This document shows, one piece after another, positions 35,301-50,300 of a DNA stretch of 64,000 nucleotides. The position numbers were made by a program, and so were the translations under genes. Each line of letters begins with the position of its first letter. The stretch's first letter is position 1. The notes below the pieces were generated by a model. That model did no database searches and was not told the origin of the DNA. It was given only the letters and a program-made list of their open reading frames with translations. This stretch comes from Nautilus pompilius (taxonomy: Eukaryota; Mollusca; Cephalopoda; Nautilida; Nautilidae), in contig JACATO010000308.1 of the NCBI GenBank assembly GCA_018389105.1, positions 2,107,001 to 2,171,000 on the forward strand, written 5' to 3'.

Positions 35301-38300
35301 TATATACCTAATCAAAGCTCTTGAATATTGGAAAATCTTTAGATTTTAAAAGCATCATTAACCTTTTAAAAATTTTTCTGACTAATTTACTGTAGGCTCA
35401 AATACTAAGTATTTAAAAAGAATATTTTTAAGCAATTGAATAAAGTATATAAAAAATAGCCAACTTTATTTTTTTTTTCAGTTTTTTTTGATATTGTGAA
35501 ATGACAATGAAACTGTTCTTAAGGTCATGTGTAATACAGAAAATAAAGTTGGTTTCACATAAAAGCAGACTGGGGATATCTGATTTAATGACGACACTAA
35601 AAGAAATTATCAATGGTTACCTGTAAGAAAAAATATTAAACACCTTTTCCTTCACCTGTCAAAACTAGCTCATGCACTCCATAAAGTGTACTGAGCATCA
35701 ATATACACAACAACATAAACAAATTAATGGGTTTGGCAACTTTTAATTTGCTGCATTCCAGAGGTGCTTTAGGAATGTAATCTTTTTTTACTTTCATTTT
35801 AGACAGGATACTTCGCAAAGAAACCAGTTTTGTTGGACAGTTTTATATAATGTCAGGTGCTTTCTAAACAACACAGAATAGAGCATACAATTTATCTAGC
35901 TAGACCAGGGGTTGCTAAATTTTTTATCCTATAGGCTACATATGACCGTGAAGCCTGTGAAGAAAGCATGATTGGGGTATCCAAGGACAGGAATAGAAGC
36001 ATATTTATTATACAAAGATGGATTATATATAGACGATTTATTTAAACAATTAATAAAAAAACAAAAGTGAGGGCCTGTCTGCCTGCTCTTCTTTCTCTAT
36101 AAGGAGAAAAGAATAAGACTTACTGCACCAACATCTCAGTGGGACTTGCAGCTTCCTGCATTTTTAAAATGAATTTTCCAAAGTCAGGTGTCAATTTTGA
36201 TATGGAGATATGCACCACTGCTCTCAGATGGTTATCAGTCATTTGAGAGGTCAATTTTGACTTGTTGCTCTCCATCAATGAAAACATTTGCTCACAAACA
36301 GGTGGAACTATACACCAACATTTTCTTGGCAAGTTCTTATGGGTTAGAAAATTTTGTTTCATTCAGTGATGAGTAAAGCCAGTCTAGGTTCTTTGAGTTG
36401 AACATCTCCTTGAGAGGTCAACTGCACTGCAATTCAACAGTTTCTTTCTTAAAATCAGTAAACTGATAGCAAAACTCTTCATGTAAATCATTCAACATCT
36501 TTCTGTACTTGTCAGTCATACTGAAGAACAAAGGAATAGCACACAGCAAAGTTGGAAAACATGAAAAAATGTTGTCTTTAACCTGCTTCAAGAACAGAAA
36601 TAGCTTGACTATGAATTTAACATCCATAAAAACAAAGGTAGAGATCAAAACTGTGCCTTTTCAGCTATCCTTCAGCTCCCACTCTTTCAAACCAAGCCAA
36701 TAGACATTGATTGGTGTGATACAATGTGTGCACTCTACTTTGATGTCTTAAAGCAGGGCAATAAAATGCTAGTGATTTAGCCACATAATTCTATTCAAGC
36801 TAACAAGCTTTTGACTTAACCAAAGGAGATAATGTACACATTAAATTCTTTGATATACTGGTGCACAGTGAGTTGAATATAGGCCATTCTAAATTTTCAT
36901 CTGCTTAAAAATTTAGTTTATTATACTGCAAGCAATACTAATTCATTTTCTTTTCTCTGCAGGGTTCTATCAGAAAATAAGAGCTGTAGACAAATGGTAC
37001 TGAAAAAGTTATGACTCTTTACCTGCCAGCAGATGAAGGGCTTCGAGGCAAAGTGGAAGACAACATCCTTGGGCTGGTGTCCACATGTAAAGAGCTGCCA
37101 TGAGGAAGGGTCATAGAGCCATCATGGCTGAATTGATGACTGTGAAACTGCTGCTGTTGATTGACCTGGTGGGACTGGACCTGGGACGTGGTGTGGAACT
37201 CCTGCTGCTGCTGAGTCTGGTACTGACTGCCGCCTGTAAAAAGTATGTAAGGCTATTTAACATGTTAATCAAAGATTAAAATCTTTAAAGCATGTAACCT
37301 CCCAGAAATTATCAGTAATAAATTGCTAAACATACAAAACAACTGAAATGAATACACACATACATAATTCAATATATATATTTTTATATGGTACCAATTG
37401 AGTTGTATGCAATCAATGAGTGCATATACATAAATATTCCCAGCTATTTTAAAGAAAATTGCACCATCTATTCATAAACCCACTATATTTTATTGGATAT
37501 GAAAACCCTAGAACAGATCACAAATATATGGCTTGATTATATGAATAACAAATATATAAAGATAGAAGCCTACTTCTAAATTGAAATGACCTGTAGGTCC
37601 AGAGTCTTTTATTTACATTATACCAAGCAAAAATGAGGGACAAGCTTATTGATCAGCAATAAGGGCCACACTGCAGTAAACAATACTTACTATATACAAT
37701 GACAACATTAAGGAAGACAATTTTAATCACAACTAATAAACAATTGATTATAATAAATTTGCTCCAAATACTTAATGATAGCATCCAACTTTCTTCAGAA
37801 TCTCACTGATGGTGATCCAGAAAGGTACTTGGCTGATAATTAAAATCTAGAGCAATGATTTCTATAAACAGTGACCAATTCTACATACCACTGTTCTAGA
37901 TTTTAAAAATACTTAAAATTATCAACATTTAAATACACTGAAATCTTTTTAAAAATAGTGGTTGCTAAATGAACCAAAAGTACTCTAATTCTACAAGTCT
38001 ATCACTTGATGTGACCTATCCCACCTGAACTCACCCCTCTGAAAGGGGAAACACGTACATTAAATACACTTTGCTCACAATAGCGCCATAACCAAAAAAA
38101 AAACGTTCTGAGGTACAGTTAATGATTAAAGAAAAAAGTGGAAGAAAGGATGGCTTTTATGATTTGGATCAAGGCTAAGGTAGAAATAAAACAAACCAAT
38201 GAGCACATCTAACAAACTAACATTTAGTAGCACTTGTAAATCTGATAACAGTGAAAAGATCTGCTGTCCTCATTAAAATATACAAAGGCAAACATCCCCT

Positions 38301-41300
38301 GCAGTATATTTACTTCAAAAGAATATTATGAATGAATGAAAGCATCATTGTTATAAATCAGTAACTAAAAAAATTACAGATACACAATTTTTAAAATAAA
38401 TTAAAAAAATTAATAGTAGATATTATTGAGATATTTTGATAACTATCAAAATTTGACATTTTAAATTATAATAATATCAACCAGCAAGACAGTCATATCA
38501 AAAACAGAACAGAGATGCATATTGATTTTTAACCAAAAACGATGGTTACTGATGCCAACAAACTGTTTACATATAAACATTTTAACAACTCTTCATCCAT
38601 TGCATTATGCTTCCTTTACCCCCCCACTCTCTCTCTCGCATGTGCCCCTCCCTCTTTTAAGATGTCAGCAGTCATGCAAATACGCCTGGAAATATGAATA
38701 ATTATGTATAGAGCTATTAGTGTGAATGTGAATTCACATCAGTGAAACAGTTTATTTTGAATATATAACATTTTTGGTACCATTATTTCAAAAACCATTA
38801 AGATTCTCTGGTCAACTTAACAATTCACTGCAATATCTGCTGAAGAGTTCCTTTGCATAGCTGATCAATACAAGGCCTGTACAATGTTGTCTTCATTTTC
38901 AAGCAGGACATGCTTAGATCACATCTCTCAGATTCTTGTCATCAAAATCATTGTTCTGCTCTTTGAATTGTTTCAGTGATGGAAAATGAACATGAGCATG
39001 TTTCCAGGTCTCTCGCAACCAAAACTAGTTTATGCTCGAACAATGGTACTTCTTCTAAAAGCGAGAGTACTGTGTTTCCCCTTCCTTGCAGCTTTCTGTT
39101 GAGGTACCATTTAAATGAGGTAATGTAAACCATAAGGTGAAATTCCTGCAGCCACAGAGGATCTTCAAGCTCTGTGTATTTGTGGCCTTTTTGATGTAAG
39201 AACATCTTCACTTCTTCCAGATGAGTGGCAAAGCACTTCAGCACCTTTGCCCTTGACAGCCACTGTACCTTATTGTGTAAAAACAGGTTGGAATATTGAC
39301 AGTTCACCCCTTAAGGAAGTTCACATAACTGTTGGTGGCTCAGTCTTTTAGCCGTTATTTTGTTGACAATTTGCACAACTAGGGTCATCACTTCCATGAT
39401 CTCAAGAGGAAATGTTTGGGCACAAAGTGGCTCTTGGTGGATTATACAGTGAAATGATATCACATTTTGATCTAACATTTTCTGCAACAGAGTCACAAAC
39501 CACTTGTTTGCCCCTCTCGTACTTTGTGCCCCATCATTCACAACAGAGACCAAATGGCTTGTATTGAGTTCTTTAGCCTTGAGACAATCTACAACTGCTG
39601 TAAAAATATCCCTCTCCCCATGTTTGGCCTTCGAGCAGCAATAATTCTATAAGCTCCTCTTGGGGACCCTTTGAATTCACATATCTGCAGAGGGGGACAA
39701 CCTGTGCTATATCATCATCATCGCCACATGATTCATCACATGCAATTGAATAGGCTGGAGCTAAGTTTATGTCCCTGATATGCTGACGCCTGTGGCCATT
39801 TTTAATGATTGGTCCCTAACTATCTTAGGAGAATGTCATACCTTTAATTTTCTGAATGATTTAGTTTTTGTTTTTGAAATCAGCAAACAATTGCTCTGAT
39901 ACTTTAATGAAGCACTCCTTTAAGGAATCACCGTCTGTGGATGGCTGTCCGTATTTCAATTTCTTGGGTTGCCACAGCAGCAGTGAAGCTATTTGGTGTT
40001 TTCATCCATTTTAAGAAAGTACTCTTGCCCTGCTCTGCTTTAACTCCTCAAAATGTCCTCTTCCTTGAATCACGAGTTGGATATTTTTCAGCAAATGATT
40101 CAGGTTTGTGTGTATAAAATGTCTCTCGAGATTCGACTTTTTGTTTGCAAATTAAACATAACGGAGCCCAGCTGAGGTGGGCATAAATGTGAATGATTCA
40201 GTCCATTCATTTCTAAATTCTCATCTTTCATCCTTAACTTTTTTCTCTTTTTTTTGAAGACCCTTCATATAATTTAAATTTAATATTTAATTGAATGTCA
40301 GCTTTTATTGCTGCTAATCTTCATTGTATGCGCGATTAAACAGCTTTGCCTAAAACTGAACCCTGCAAAAATCATGTGATGCAGCGAGTGGAAGTAGAGA
40401 CGCTGATATGGAATGTGAAATTGGAAGAGATTGTGGAAAAAATTTTAAGAATTCTCATCTCTTCTCTTCAAATAAAGAGTTGATCTTCTTTCTACATCTG
40501 AATGCTGCTGTTATATTTTTAGATTACCATGGAGCTGCAAGGGAGCAGTCAGTTAAAGAGCCACAGGTTGCTGACCCCTGGCCCAGACCAATGAAATAAA
40601 AGCATTAACAGGCAAGACAACTCAATTTTGGATTTCATCAATTGTTTTTTTTTTTTGGTGATGATCAAATTAATTACCACACTTCCGATATGCAACCAAG
40701 ATTTAGTGGAAGTCAGCTGAGAATTTAAAATAGATTTTTTAAGAATTCAGAAATTACAGTGAGCTACACATTTTCCTTTCAGCAGTGATAGAAAATAATA
40801 CAAAATTCAGTTTAATGCTTTAATAGAATGAGTGTATAAATGTAACTTGCAAAACTACAGTCGTGATTTCATCAATCATGCAAGAAACAGTTTTTCAGTT
40901 CCTTGCTTTTACAACATAAAACTAATGAATGTATCTGTAAATATCTGAGATCATACTGATAAATCTGCATCAAATAAGTCGGTTGAAACTGCATTATGAT
41001 ATCGTACTTAGGGTTGGGTCTGCTTTTGGAAAAGTGACTTACACATTGTCGAACATAAAAAAAAAATGAAAGTTGACATTTAAATAAAAATAATCTAACT
41101 GAAACTGTTATTGCCCAGTTCTTGAAACATTCACTTTCAGTCGTCAGTTAGAAAAACCGTGCACTGTACAGAAAAATTGTTTGGATAGCAATTACCCAGA
41201 ATTATTGTATATGTATTGTTTGTTTAAACTGCCAGTTAATTTTCGTTTAAGAAATATACTACTCATTAAGAAAAGAAAAAAGCAGTAGATAGGACTTACA

Positions 41301-44300
41301 AATTACCAAGTAAAATTACACAAACAAGCACTTTACTTTCTTAAAAATAAAAGATTTAGTAGCACAGAAATCTAATGTGCTTTCTGTTGGTGTTTTTACC
41401 TTAAATAAAATGATAATCTTCTATGTCTCATAAATAAACTTTAAGTAATTATTTTACTCTCAGTTTATCTTGATAAATAGATTTAAAAAAAAAGGCAATG
41501 TTTGCTTATTTTTTTACTCCAATGAGTCTTCCCTATTAGTATTCATTCAGTTTATTTCATCTGTTCTTTAAGATTACTATTAACAGAATGTTACATGTAT
41601 ATACATTAAATATTCTGAAACAAGAAACAGAGTACCTATACTCCTTATATTTAATAAGCTAACACAGAAAGCAGTTGTTATTTTAAAACAATACACCTGT
41701 TTGTTTCACAAGCTAATTGTTGTGTTGTTCATAAACTCTTAGATTACTTACTGTCTGAACAGTCCTTTAAATACAAATTTGTCTTTCTTTTAAAGGTTCA
41801 AACTTAACAATCATAAGTCTCCAAGTTAAATGCCAATTCACAAAGCCAAACATCCACATTTCCATGTATATAACCATGCAACGTTCTCTTGCTTTATTCA
41901 CAAATAACAAGAAATAAAAGTTCTATAATCTAGTATACCTGCCCTTTGTGTAGAAAAGAACAATCTCAGTAATCTTCCTGTACTACATCAGCAAACTGAT
42001 TGTTTATACATCTGCATGTGTACAGAAAAACTTTCACCATCATCAACAATTTATCAAAGTGTGGCATTCTGACTGAGGTTATAGAAACAATCCTCATGTT
42101 TGTGCAGTAGCATCCAAGCAAACATTTTATGTACAACTTAAGTAGAAGACATTTTTTGAGAAAGTACAGGAATGTGTTGGTTTCAAGTCTAAACTCAGGC
42201 ATCACAACTAATCCTAGTATTATGTATTTTTACCAGCTTTTCTGTTTAAGAAGAAGTTTTTTTTTTCCTTTTCTCCAATTTTTTGTTTTGACAATACAAA
42301 TTTTGGAGGGAAGCTCATGGAAAAATTTAAAAATAAACAACATTCCACACAGCTGGAGCAATTTCCAGACTGATTTTTTTAAAATATAGTGTTGAAAATC
42401 ACAAAAGGTTGAAATAAAATGAACAAGAAATGTTTAAGTTTTAAGATATAAAACCAGATAACTTTTAAAGTGATTGGGGGTGGGGATTGCAGATAGCACT
42501 ACTTAATCAAAAGGGTTTTACTACAAAAAGATGCAATGGAAAATGATAATTTAATATACTGGCATGAATGACCAGCAGCCAATAAGGAAGATGTGGACTG
42601 AAAAGAATAAAAAAAAAAAAAAATGGAGAGCTAACTATTGTTTGAATGAACACCTCAATAATAAGCATAAAAAGATGCATGTGGGGTCTTATTAATGTAC
42701 TAAGGTACCTCTCCTCACCAGCATGAAACAGACTCCCTGTTATTGATTAAGCAGGTTACATGTGTTTCAGTGTGATTCTCTTAGCATAGACATGAAAACT
42801 CATGAAAAGCTGTTTTTAATTTGTAAAACTCAGTTTATAAAAATGATAGAATGTAAACATTTTTAAAAAAAGAAAAAAATATGCTGATATCTATTATTAA
42901 CTTTTAAAATAATTATATCTGTTAAAAAAGTACATTTTTATAATTTTGTCAATTTTGAAATTCAGATTTGATCAAGCTGTGTTTGGGAATATAATGGAGC
43001 ATAAAGAGTTAAATCTCTTTAAGTCTTATACTACAAAAATACAAACAAAAAACTTTTTTTCCTGATAAATTAAGCAGCACGGATTCTTGATGCATTTTGG
43101 CAACCAATAAACCATATAATAAGGATTAATTAATGAAGGTTGACGGTTCAGATAATTAAAGTCAAAGCAGCTGTTCCAATAGTAGTGGTTGCTTGTGTTG
43201 ACTGACAGATCAGCACTTTGAAAAATATGCTAAATGATAATTATGGAAATGGTTTAAACACTCATTAGCGAGCAATTATCAAGCATAAACAAAGAAATCC
43301 TTAAATCATGATGACATAAAATGCAGTGAGAAAATATTTAAAACAGAGAATGTGTTTATCCCCCATGCTAAATGCATGAGGTGCATGATACTTACAAGAC
43401 CATAGAAGTTCCCCACAATGTTTACATATATTATTACTCAGCGGTTTGGTCACAATGCTAAAATTACAAATGCATATAAAATAAATATTCTTATATTGGT
43501 ACAATGGAAATTAATATATTGTAAAACCTAGTGATGTCAGAACAATTATGAATAGGAAAGCATACAGCACACCTGTGACACAAATTAATGCCATACAGCG
43601 GTGCTATGCAAAACTAATGTTTGCGGTGTCCTTGACAGGGAAGTTATGGCGTTGACCTAATTTACTAAAATCCCTTTGAACTTATAAAAATATGAAGAAA
43701 ATTAGACAAATATTAAGAAAATTAGGCCTATTTATTAGCAGTGTTATAACTTTTTAATCTTTCTCAACAAAAATTCTAAAAGCTGAATAATTCAAGTTGT
43801 CATGGTCAATTCACATAATCATTATAGTTATTTATATACCAAAAAGACATTACCAATATCCGTGATTTCACTAAACATGATATAAAATCAAAGTTAAAAT
43901 AATTTTATAAAAAGTAAAAGAAAAGATGCATCAAATAAACCAACTTTTACTTTTAAGTGTATGGTCTGATATTTTGAAAAATACATTTTGTTAAATAAGT
44001 CTGCATTTGGTTTCTTATTTACCTTAACGACAAAATCTTTCCACAGGACAGTAGTTCATACTATATCTATTTTGTAAGATGCTAGCTTTGTTGAGCAGCT
44101 TATAAAAGGTCTTGTTGATAATATCTGTGTGCCTATGCTGTAGTAGTTCCTCTATTCAAAATTATTTCTATTTCATATTTTTAAAAATTCCTATGCATAT
44201 GAGCATCAAATATCTTGCAGTTATTAAATTTCTTCCATTGACAAAAGACCAAGCTTCATTTTGAAATACTCTATTTCAGTGGTAGGTATACTTAATGATT

Positions 44301-47300
44301 TTTTTTATTCAGTTTGTAAATACTACAAGGTCAATTTAGTCATCTTGTTATACAAAACTGCTAACATATAATTTAATACACTCGTTCCCTTCTGCATCTA
44401 TTGCTGTAATTACTTACAAATCATTACAGCTCTCAAATTTAGAACAGAAATCTGTTTTTTTTCCTTTTATATTTTGTGGTACAGCACAGCAATAAGCTGG
44501 CTAACAGAGGTTTTGTTTTCTTCTACTGAAGTATACAAAATTTTAACATTTCACCATTCTGACCATGTTCCTTTCAGATATTATAATGGTTACACTGAAG
44601 CAGAATAGCTGGGTACTTTAAATGTCAGTGTTTGCTAACTGATCAAGCCAATCATTGATAAGAACACTTTAAATGTGGTACAAGGTGGTCTGGTGTGAAC
44701 TTTCACATATGGAACCAACATAGAGAGAGGATGGGGGACTCAGGTTCAAACCTTATTTATCCATCCAATAATTTATATACAGCAGCAATTGCTGATAACA
44801 GTGAAAAGCAATAATGAATAAAATTGGAAGGTTCAATGCATTAGTGGACCAACCATTCAAATATTTTATGTATTTTCAGTAACAGTAAATTTTGTACTGT
44901 ATCCATAGGTTTATATAAGTAAATCACTTTTACATTTTGGGATATGGCAACATCAATTAAGCTTTATTTTTAACTAAACTGCCCTTAAACTACCACTGCA
45001 TTAGTTATACTGACGAGGTAGTGGGAAATGCCTGAACTAACTTTCTAATTTATAAAATCAAACTCTCATTCTAAAACATCTCCAATTATTGGAAAACAAA
45101 TCCTTTGCAAAAAAAAAAAATTCATCCAAATAGTACATCTGATTAAGATATTTTATAAAGTACTGTAATGCTTTATCCAGAATTTTTCTGAGGAAAATAT
45201 GATTAGTAAACATGTTTTTATTATATAGCCTTCATGTGCATGAAAGGAAGAAAAGAAACTGAACCAAAACCCAAGAAATGCTTTCTACATATATGGTGCA
45301 TTAGTAATTTTACTCCAACCATAAACCAAGTTCAAGCAAGAATTGTTAAGGTGCAGGCTATAAAAAAAACTACCTTTTATCCATGCTGGAGCAGCATCAT
45401 CAGGAATGGAAGTATACAGTGGATCAGAGCTACGTGATGATGATTGCTGAAAATATTTCACTTGTGCCTGTTGGTGGTCAAATGTGCCAAAGGAAGATGT
45501 TGCAGATCGAAAACCTGGAGTCAAAGCTACACGGGCAGGTGAAACAGAGATTGTTGTTAGAACAGCAGATGTAATGTTAGGACCAAGCTTTCATGCATGC
45601 TTTCTAATGCATAACAACCAAAAGCATTTAAGGAAGGCTGCCATGTTCAAGTAATAAAAATTGTTCTCTTATCTGAGGACGTAACGTTGACAACCAGATT
45701 TGAAATTCCAATGTTACCAATTTTTTTCCTGGTAATTTTGTACAAAGTGTTTTTTTTTTTTTTTGTATTAATACACAAAAGCCTTCCTTAAACTATAACA
45801 TGGTGACAATAACAAAATGAAATGAAATTTGGTAGTAGTATTTCTCAAATAATACATAGATGTAAATCTTGCCAAACTTCTAATAACTGCATAAATAGAT
45901 ACATAAGCAGAGATTAAAAAAAAAAACAATAAAAAACAAACATACATCACTTATGTATATGTTATAGAAGAATTTTTATATACATAAAACATCTGCAGGT
46001 TCTGTGCTTTTCCTTAACTAGGACAAATAAAGTTAGACAGGTTTTACAAGAAATAGTCTGTTATTTAACTTGATAATATTCTTAAGAAATAATAATATTA
46101 ATTTAAAAAAAAAATCATTGCTAATTTTAAAATATTTTTTAAAATTTGACAAATGACTTTTTGGTAAAGAACACCTAGAGCAGGGGTCAGGAATCTGCAT
46201 CCCACAAGTTATTTTAGCTTAGTAGTTCTAAGCCTAATCAATTCTTCCTTAAATCCCAAAATGGACTTATCACCCAGTGCCTTACAGCAATACTATTACT
46301 AGAGCATTATGAAGAAAGATGTACAACACTTTTGTCTACGAGTAATGATGTAATATTCCCTGCTGCCTCAATTTTGACAGACACTTGACAGGTAAATGAT
46401 ACCCTGTGAAGAAAAAAACAACATGTTTAATGTCTAGCCATATCTTGTCTGCTATTTGAACAAATGTGCAAAGACTGCATTAAAGCTGTTTCCCATTAAT
46501 CAACAAGTTATGTGAGTATCTATTATTAGATAATTTTAAAATAATAATGATTAATATTAATCATTAAATTTTTAATTATTTTTTTTCAATTTCAAGGTAA
46601 TTTACTTTCTGTGTTTTACTTATTTCTTTGTTTTCACTAATCTCATTAATATAAGAAATAACATGTAGGTAATATTACCATCAGCCTGCTAATAGATATA
46701 TTGCCACTGTGGGCCCTGGATATAAAAGGTTCCCACCCCTGGACTAGGGCTAAGGATTACATTTAATTAGGTTTGTACACTAACAGATAAAGATGAAAAG
46801 TGACCTTGAAATGTTTGTTTATACAGTTTATAAACTAAATTAAATACTTTGTTGGAAATCTCTTCTAAAACAATGATTCAATTTTAAAAAAAACAAACAA
46901 GATATCTGGGTTTCAGATCATCTAAAATAAGGATTTCCCCCCAGATCTTCTCAAAGGCAATAAATAGACTATTTTAATTATTATTATTATTTTTTTGCTT
47001 TAACCCAGGGGTTCTCAAACCATGGTGTCATGAGCAACTTTGAAGGGGGTATGCAAAGTTCTCAAGAATTATTTAAAATACTAATTATGACCCATCATAA
47101 TTGACAGGAATCAAAAACAATTTTAGTTGTAATTATGAATTAATGATAGTTTTTCTTTTATATCACATATCAAATCACATTTAATTCAAAAGTTCTTCTC
47201 GCCTCTTATGAAATTGCATACAGAACTGCACAGTGCAAAAGGCCCACAAAATTGGAGAATATTTAATTCTAGCAGCTGTTGAAATGGTTACTATGATGCT

Positions 47301-50300
47301 GAGATAATTTTTAAGCATCCCATTGTCCAATGACACTGTGTCCCGCCAAATCGCAGATATAGATGATTTAAATGAGTAACTAATATTCTTCAGCTCAGTG
47401 ACAAACTGAAATCATTTATCAAAAAAACAAACAACCGAACTATGGCAGAGGAAAATGGAAAGTGAAATTATGGATGTGTTTCCTAGTTTAAAACAATTTA
47501 TCAAGAGCAGTGACACAAATTAGTGGAGATGTAAAAATTTGTATGTCGAGTCACCTGTCTAAACTGAAATCCCAATTTGAGAATTACTTTCCTGATCTGG
47601 AAATGGGAAATTATGACTGGTTTAGGGAACCTTTCAATGCTGAACTGAAAGGGGGTATCCTTACTATTACTGAAGAGGAGCAATTCATTGATATCTCTTC
47701 TGACACCTCTCTGAAAATCAAATTCCTAACAATTTCTCTTCCTGAATTTTGGATTAGTGTGCAAACTGAGTACAAAGAATTAAGCGAGAAAGCTACGAAA
47801 ATACTGATTCCCTTCGCAACATCTTACATGTGTGAATCAGGATTTTCAGCAGTTGCCACTATAAAGAACAAATGCCAATCACAAATAAATGTGAAGCATG
47901 AAATGATAATGGCAATCTCGAAGATAAAGCCTAGGTTTGAAAAACTAAGCAGTGCCAAGCAAGCTCATCCTTCTCATTAAAAATTATTGACAGCTTTAAA
48001 TTCAATTTTTTTTAGTGAAAGTTTTGAATTTGATAAGCATGTGTCAATAGCTTTTTTAATTTTTTTTTTTTTTTACAAATATGTTGGATTTAATATACAA
48101 AGGTAAATGTAATTTATTTATCCTTTACCTACTAATCCTAATGAAATCAATAGCTTTAATCATCAGAGTCACGGTATCACAGAGTTTGAGAATACCTGGT
48201 TTTAATCCATTTCATAATGATATTCTCTCTCTCTGAATATACAGTATTGGAAAAACACACTGGATAGGCACAGATAATAAATAATTGGAACTGGGAATCA
48301 TGTATAATATATAGATAATGCATTATTGCAGATAATAAACAACAACAGAATAAATATGTTGTAAAGTACATTAGATTTTGGTATGTGAACCCTTTGCTTT
48401 AGACTTTGTGCAGGCCAAAACATTTTTAAGTGTTCCATCAGCCTCTTTACATTCCAGATAGTTTTCCACCATACTGGCTGCATGCTTGGGGTCATTGTCA
48501 TGTTGGAAGATGAATCCTCACCTGCACCTATTAGCAGTTAGTATACCTTCAGTTGTATGCAGACCCCTGATACCCTTGACTGACATGCAGCCTCATGGTT
48601 ACATTGATCCACCCACATGCTTCACTGTAGCTGTTGTACACTGAGTGTTATACTTCCTCCGAGTTCTTCTTTGAACAAACTGCCATTGATTATTGCCAAT
48701 CAGTTTAAACTTGAACTCATTTGTAAAGAGCACCTTCTTCCAGGTTTGGTTACCTCAGATTTATTTCTGCTGCTCATTTCAGCCTTGCTGTTTGGTTGCC
48801 TCTTTCCAGCAAAGGTTTTTAGGCTGCTACACATCCATTGAGACCACTTTGCACTTATGTTTATCTTATTGTTCTTAAGTTGCAGCTAAATCATTAGCAA
48901 GATCTTTATCGGATTGGTGTTTATCAAATGGAACATATCCTGAAGTACTTAACATTTTTGAAAAGTTTGGGCTTTCTTTTTTGACTATGTACAGTTCCTT
49001 CTAAAACATTAAATTTGGCTGCAATCTGCTGCATGGAATAGCCTTCATTAGCAAAGACTGATTTTTAAATGCTTGTCAATGGATCCTTGGAAGGAAATAT
49101 CACTAGTAAGTACCACACATTCACCACACTATAATTATATCACTGCCTACACTTTTATAGTTCTGCAGATGCGGTACTTTCTGATTGCTTGCCAGATTAT
49201 GATTTACAATGTACTTTGGAAGATTTCATTTTTACACACGAGATTTGATTCTATCATATGTTATTTGCATTTTACATCCAGTTTCTCCTGTTTCCCTAAT
49301 TAATTGCAATACTATCACATATTGAGCACCATGAAATTGCCTATAAACAAATTTTCCATTGAAGTACTGTATAATCTAAAATACATTTATGACTAAAAGG
49401 TGACCTAATGTAACAAAGTATCAATATTTTAGAAATGAAATGAATAGAAGTGTAAATAGTGACATCTGTTTATTTTCTAACATTATGAACATTTTGTAAA
49501 ACAGCATTAAAAAAGTAAAAAGTGGTTATTATAAAAAGTATTGTTGTAAAGCATATGATGTTAAATGTCAGTATTGAGTGTAACTTCCCCTATAATTAAA
49601 ATGAACATGCTCAAAAATGCTTTAGGGTTCGAGGAAAAAACAAGCTCAAGTTTACTCAATTCCACACCATGATGGATCAATCCACCAGCATGAGCAACAG
49701 TCCCAGCAATATGTGCATGATTGATCCCATGCATCACCACACTCTTATTTTACTGATGCCACAGTGCAGAAGGAACTGACTTTCAGTGGGCCAATGTACC
49801 CCATGTCAAATCCTTAAATTCCATAAAAAAATATTCACTGGCCAAAATAAGTCTAGCAGGCTTATGCTGATCTGATAACCATGGATGCTTTGAAGGGTGA
49901 CAGACATGTTGCCAAGATCGTTTAGTCTCCTAGACATCCTGTTCTTCATTCACCAAATGTTCCTCAAGACAATGGCATTAGTGAAGAAACTGAAGTGTAA
50001 GAATAAATACTTGGTCCTTTTTATGGGGACATACACTGTTCTATGAACAAGTGTTGTAAACACAATGTTTAGCAACTGATAGAGTGGGTGCATGCCAAAT
50101 CTCACTCTGCTTTTGCAAGAAATTTCAGCATTTTTCATTCCATTTATCTACTATCTTTATACTATGCTGTTTTAAACAAGCAACACATTAAGTTATACTG
50201 GTTAGCATGGATACAGATTATGCCATCATATTTTATTTTACCAAAGAATCTCATATGCTTATGCAATCAAAATTTGCAATCATAAAGTCATTGTAAAAAC

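Noticed and set aside
45234..45574. Plus-strand frames over the tensin exon at 45.4 kb
   Set aside because: They are antisense to an exon whose phase and splice sites fit the tensin reading frame.
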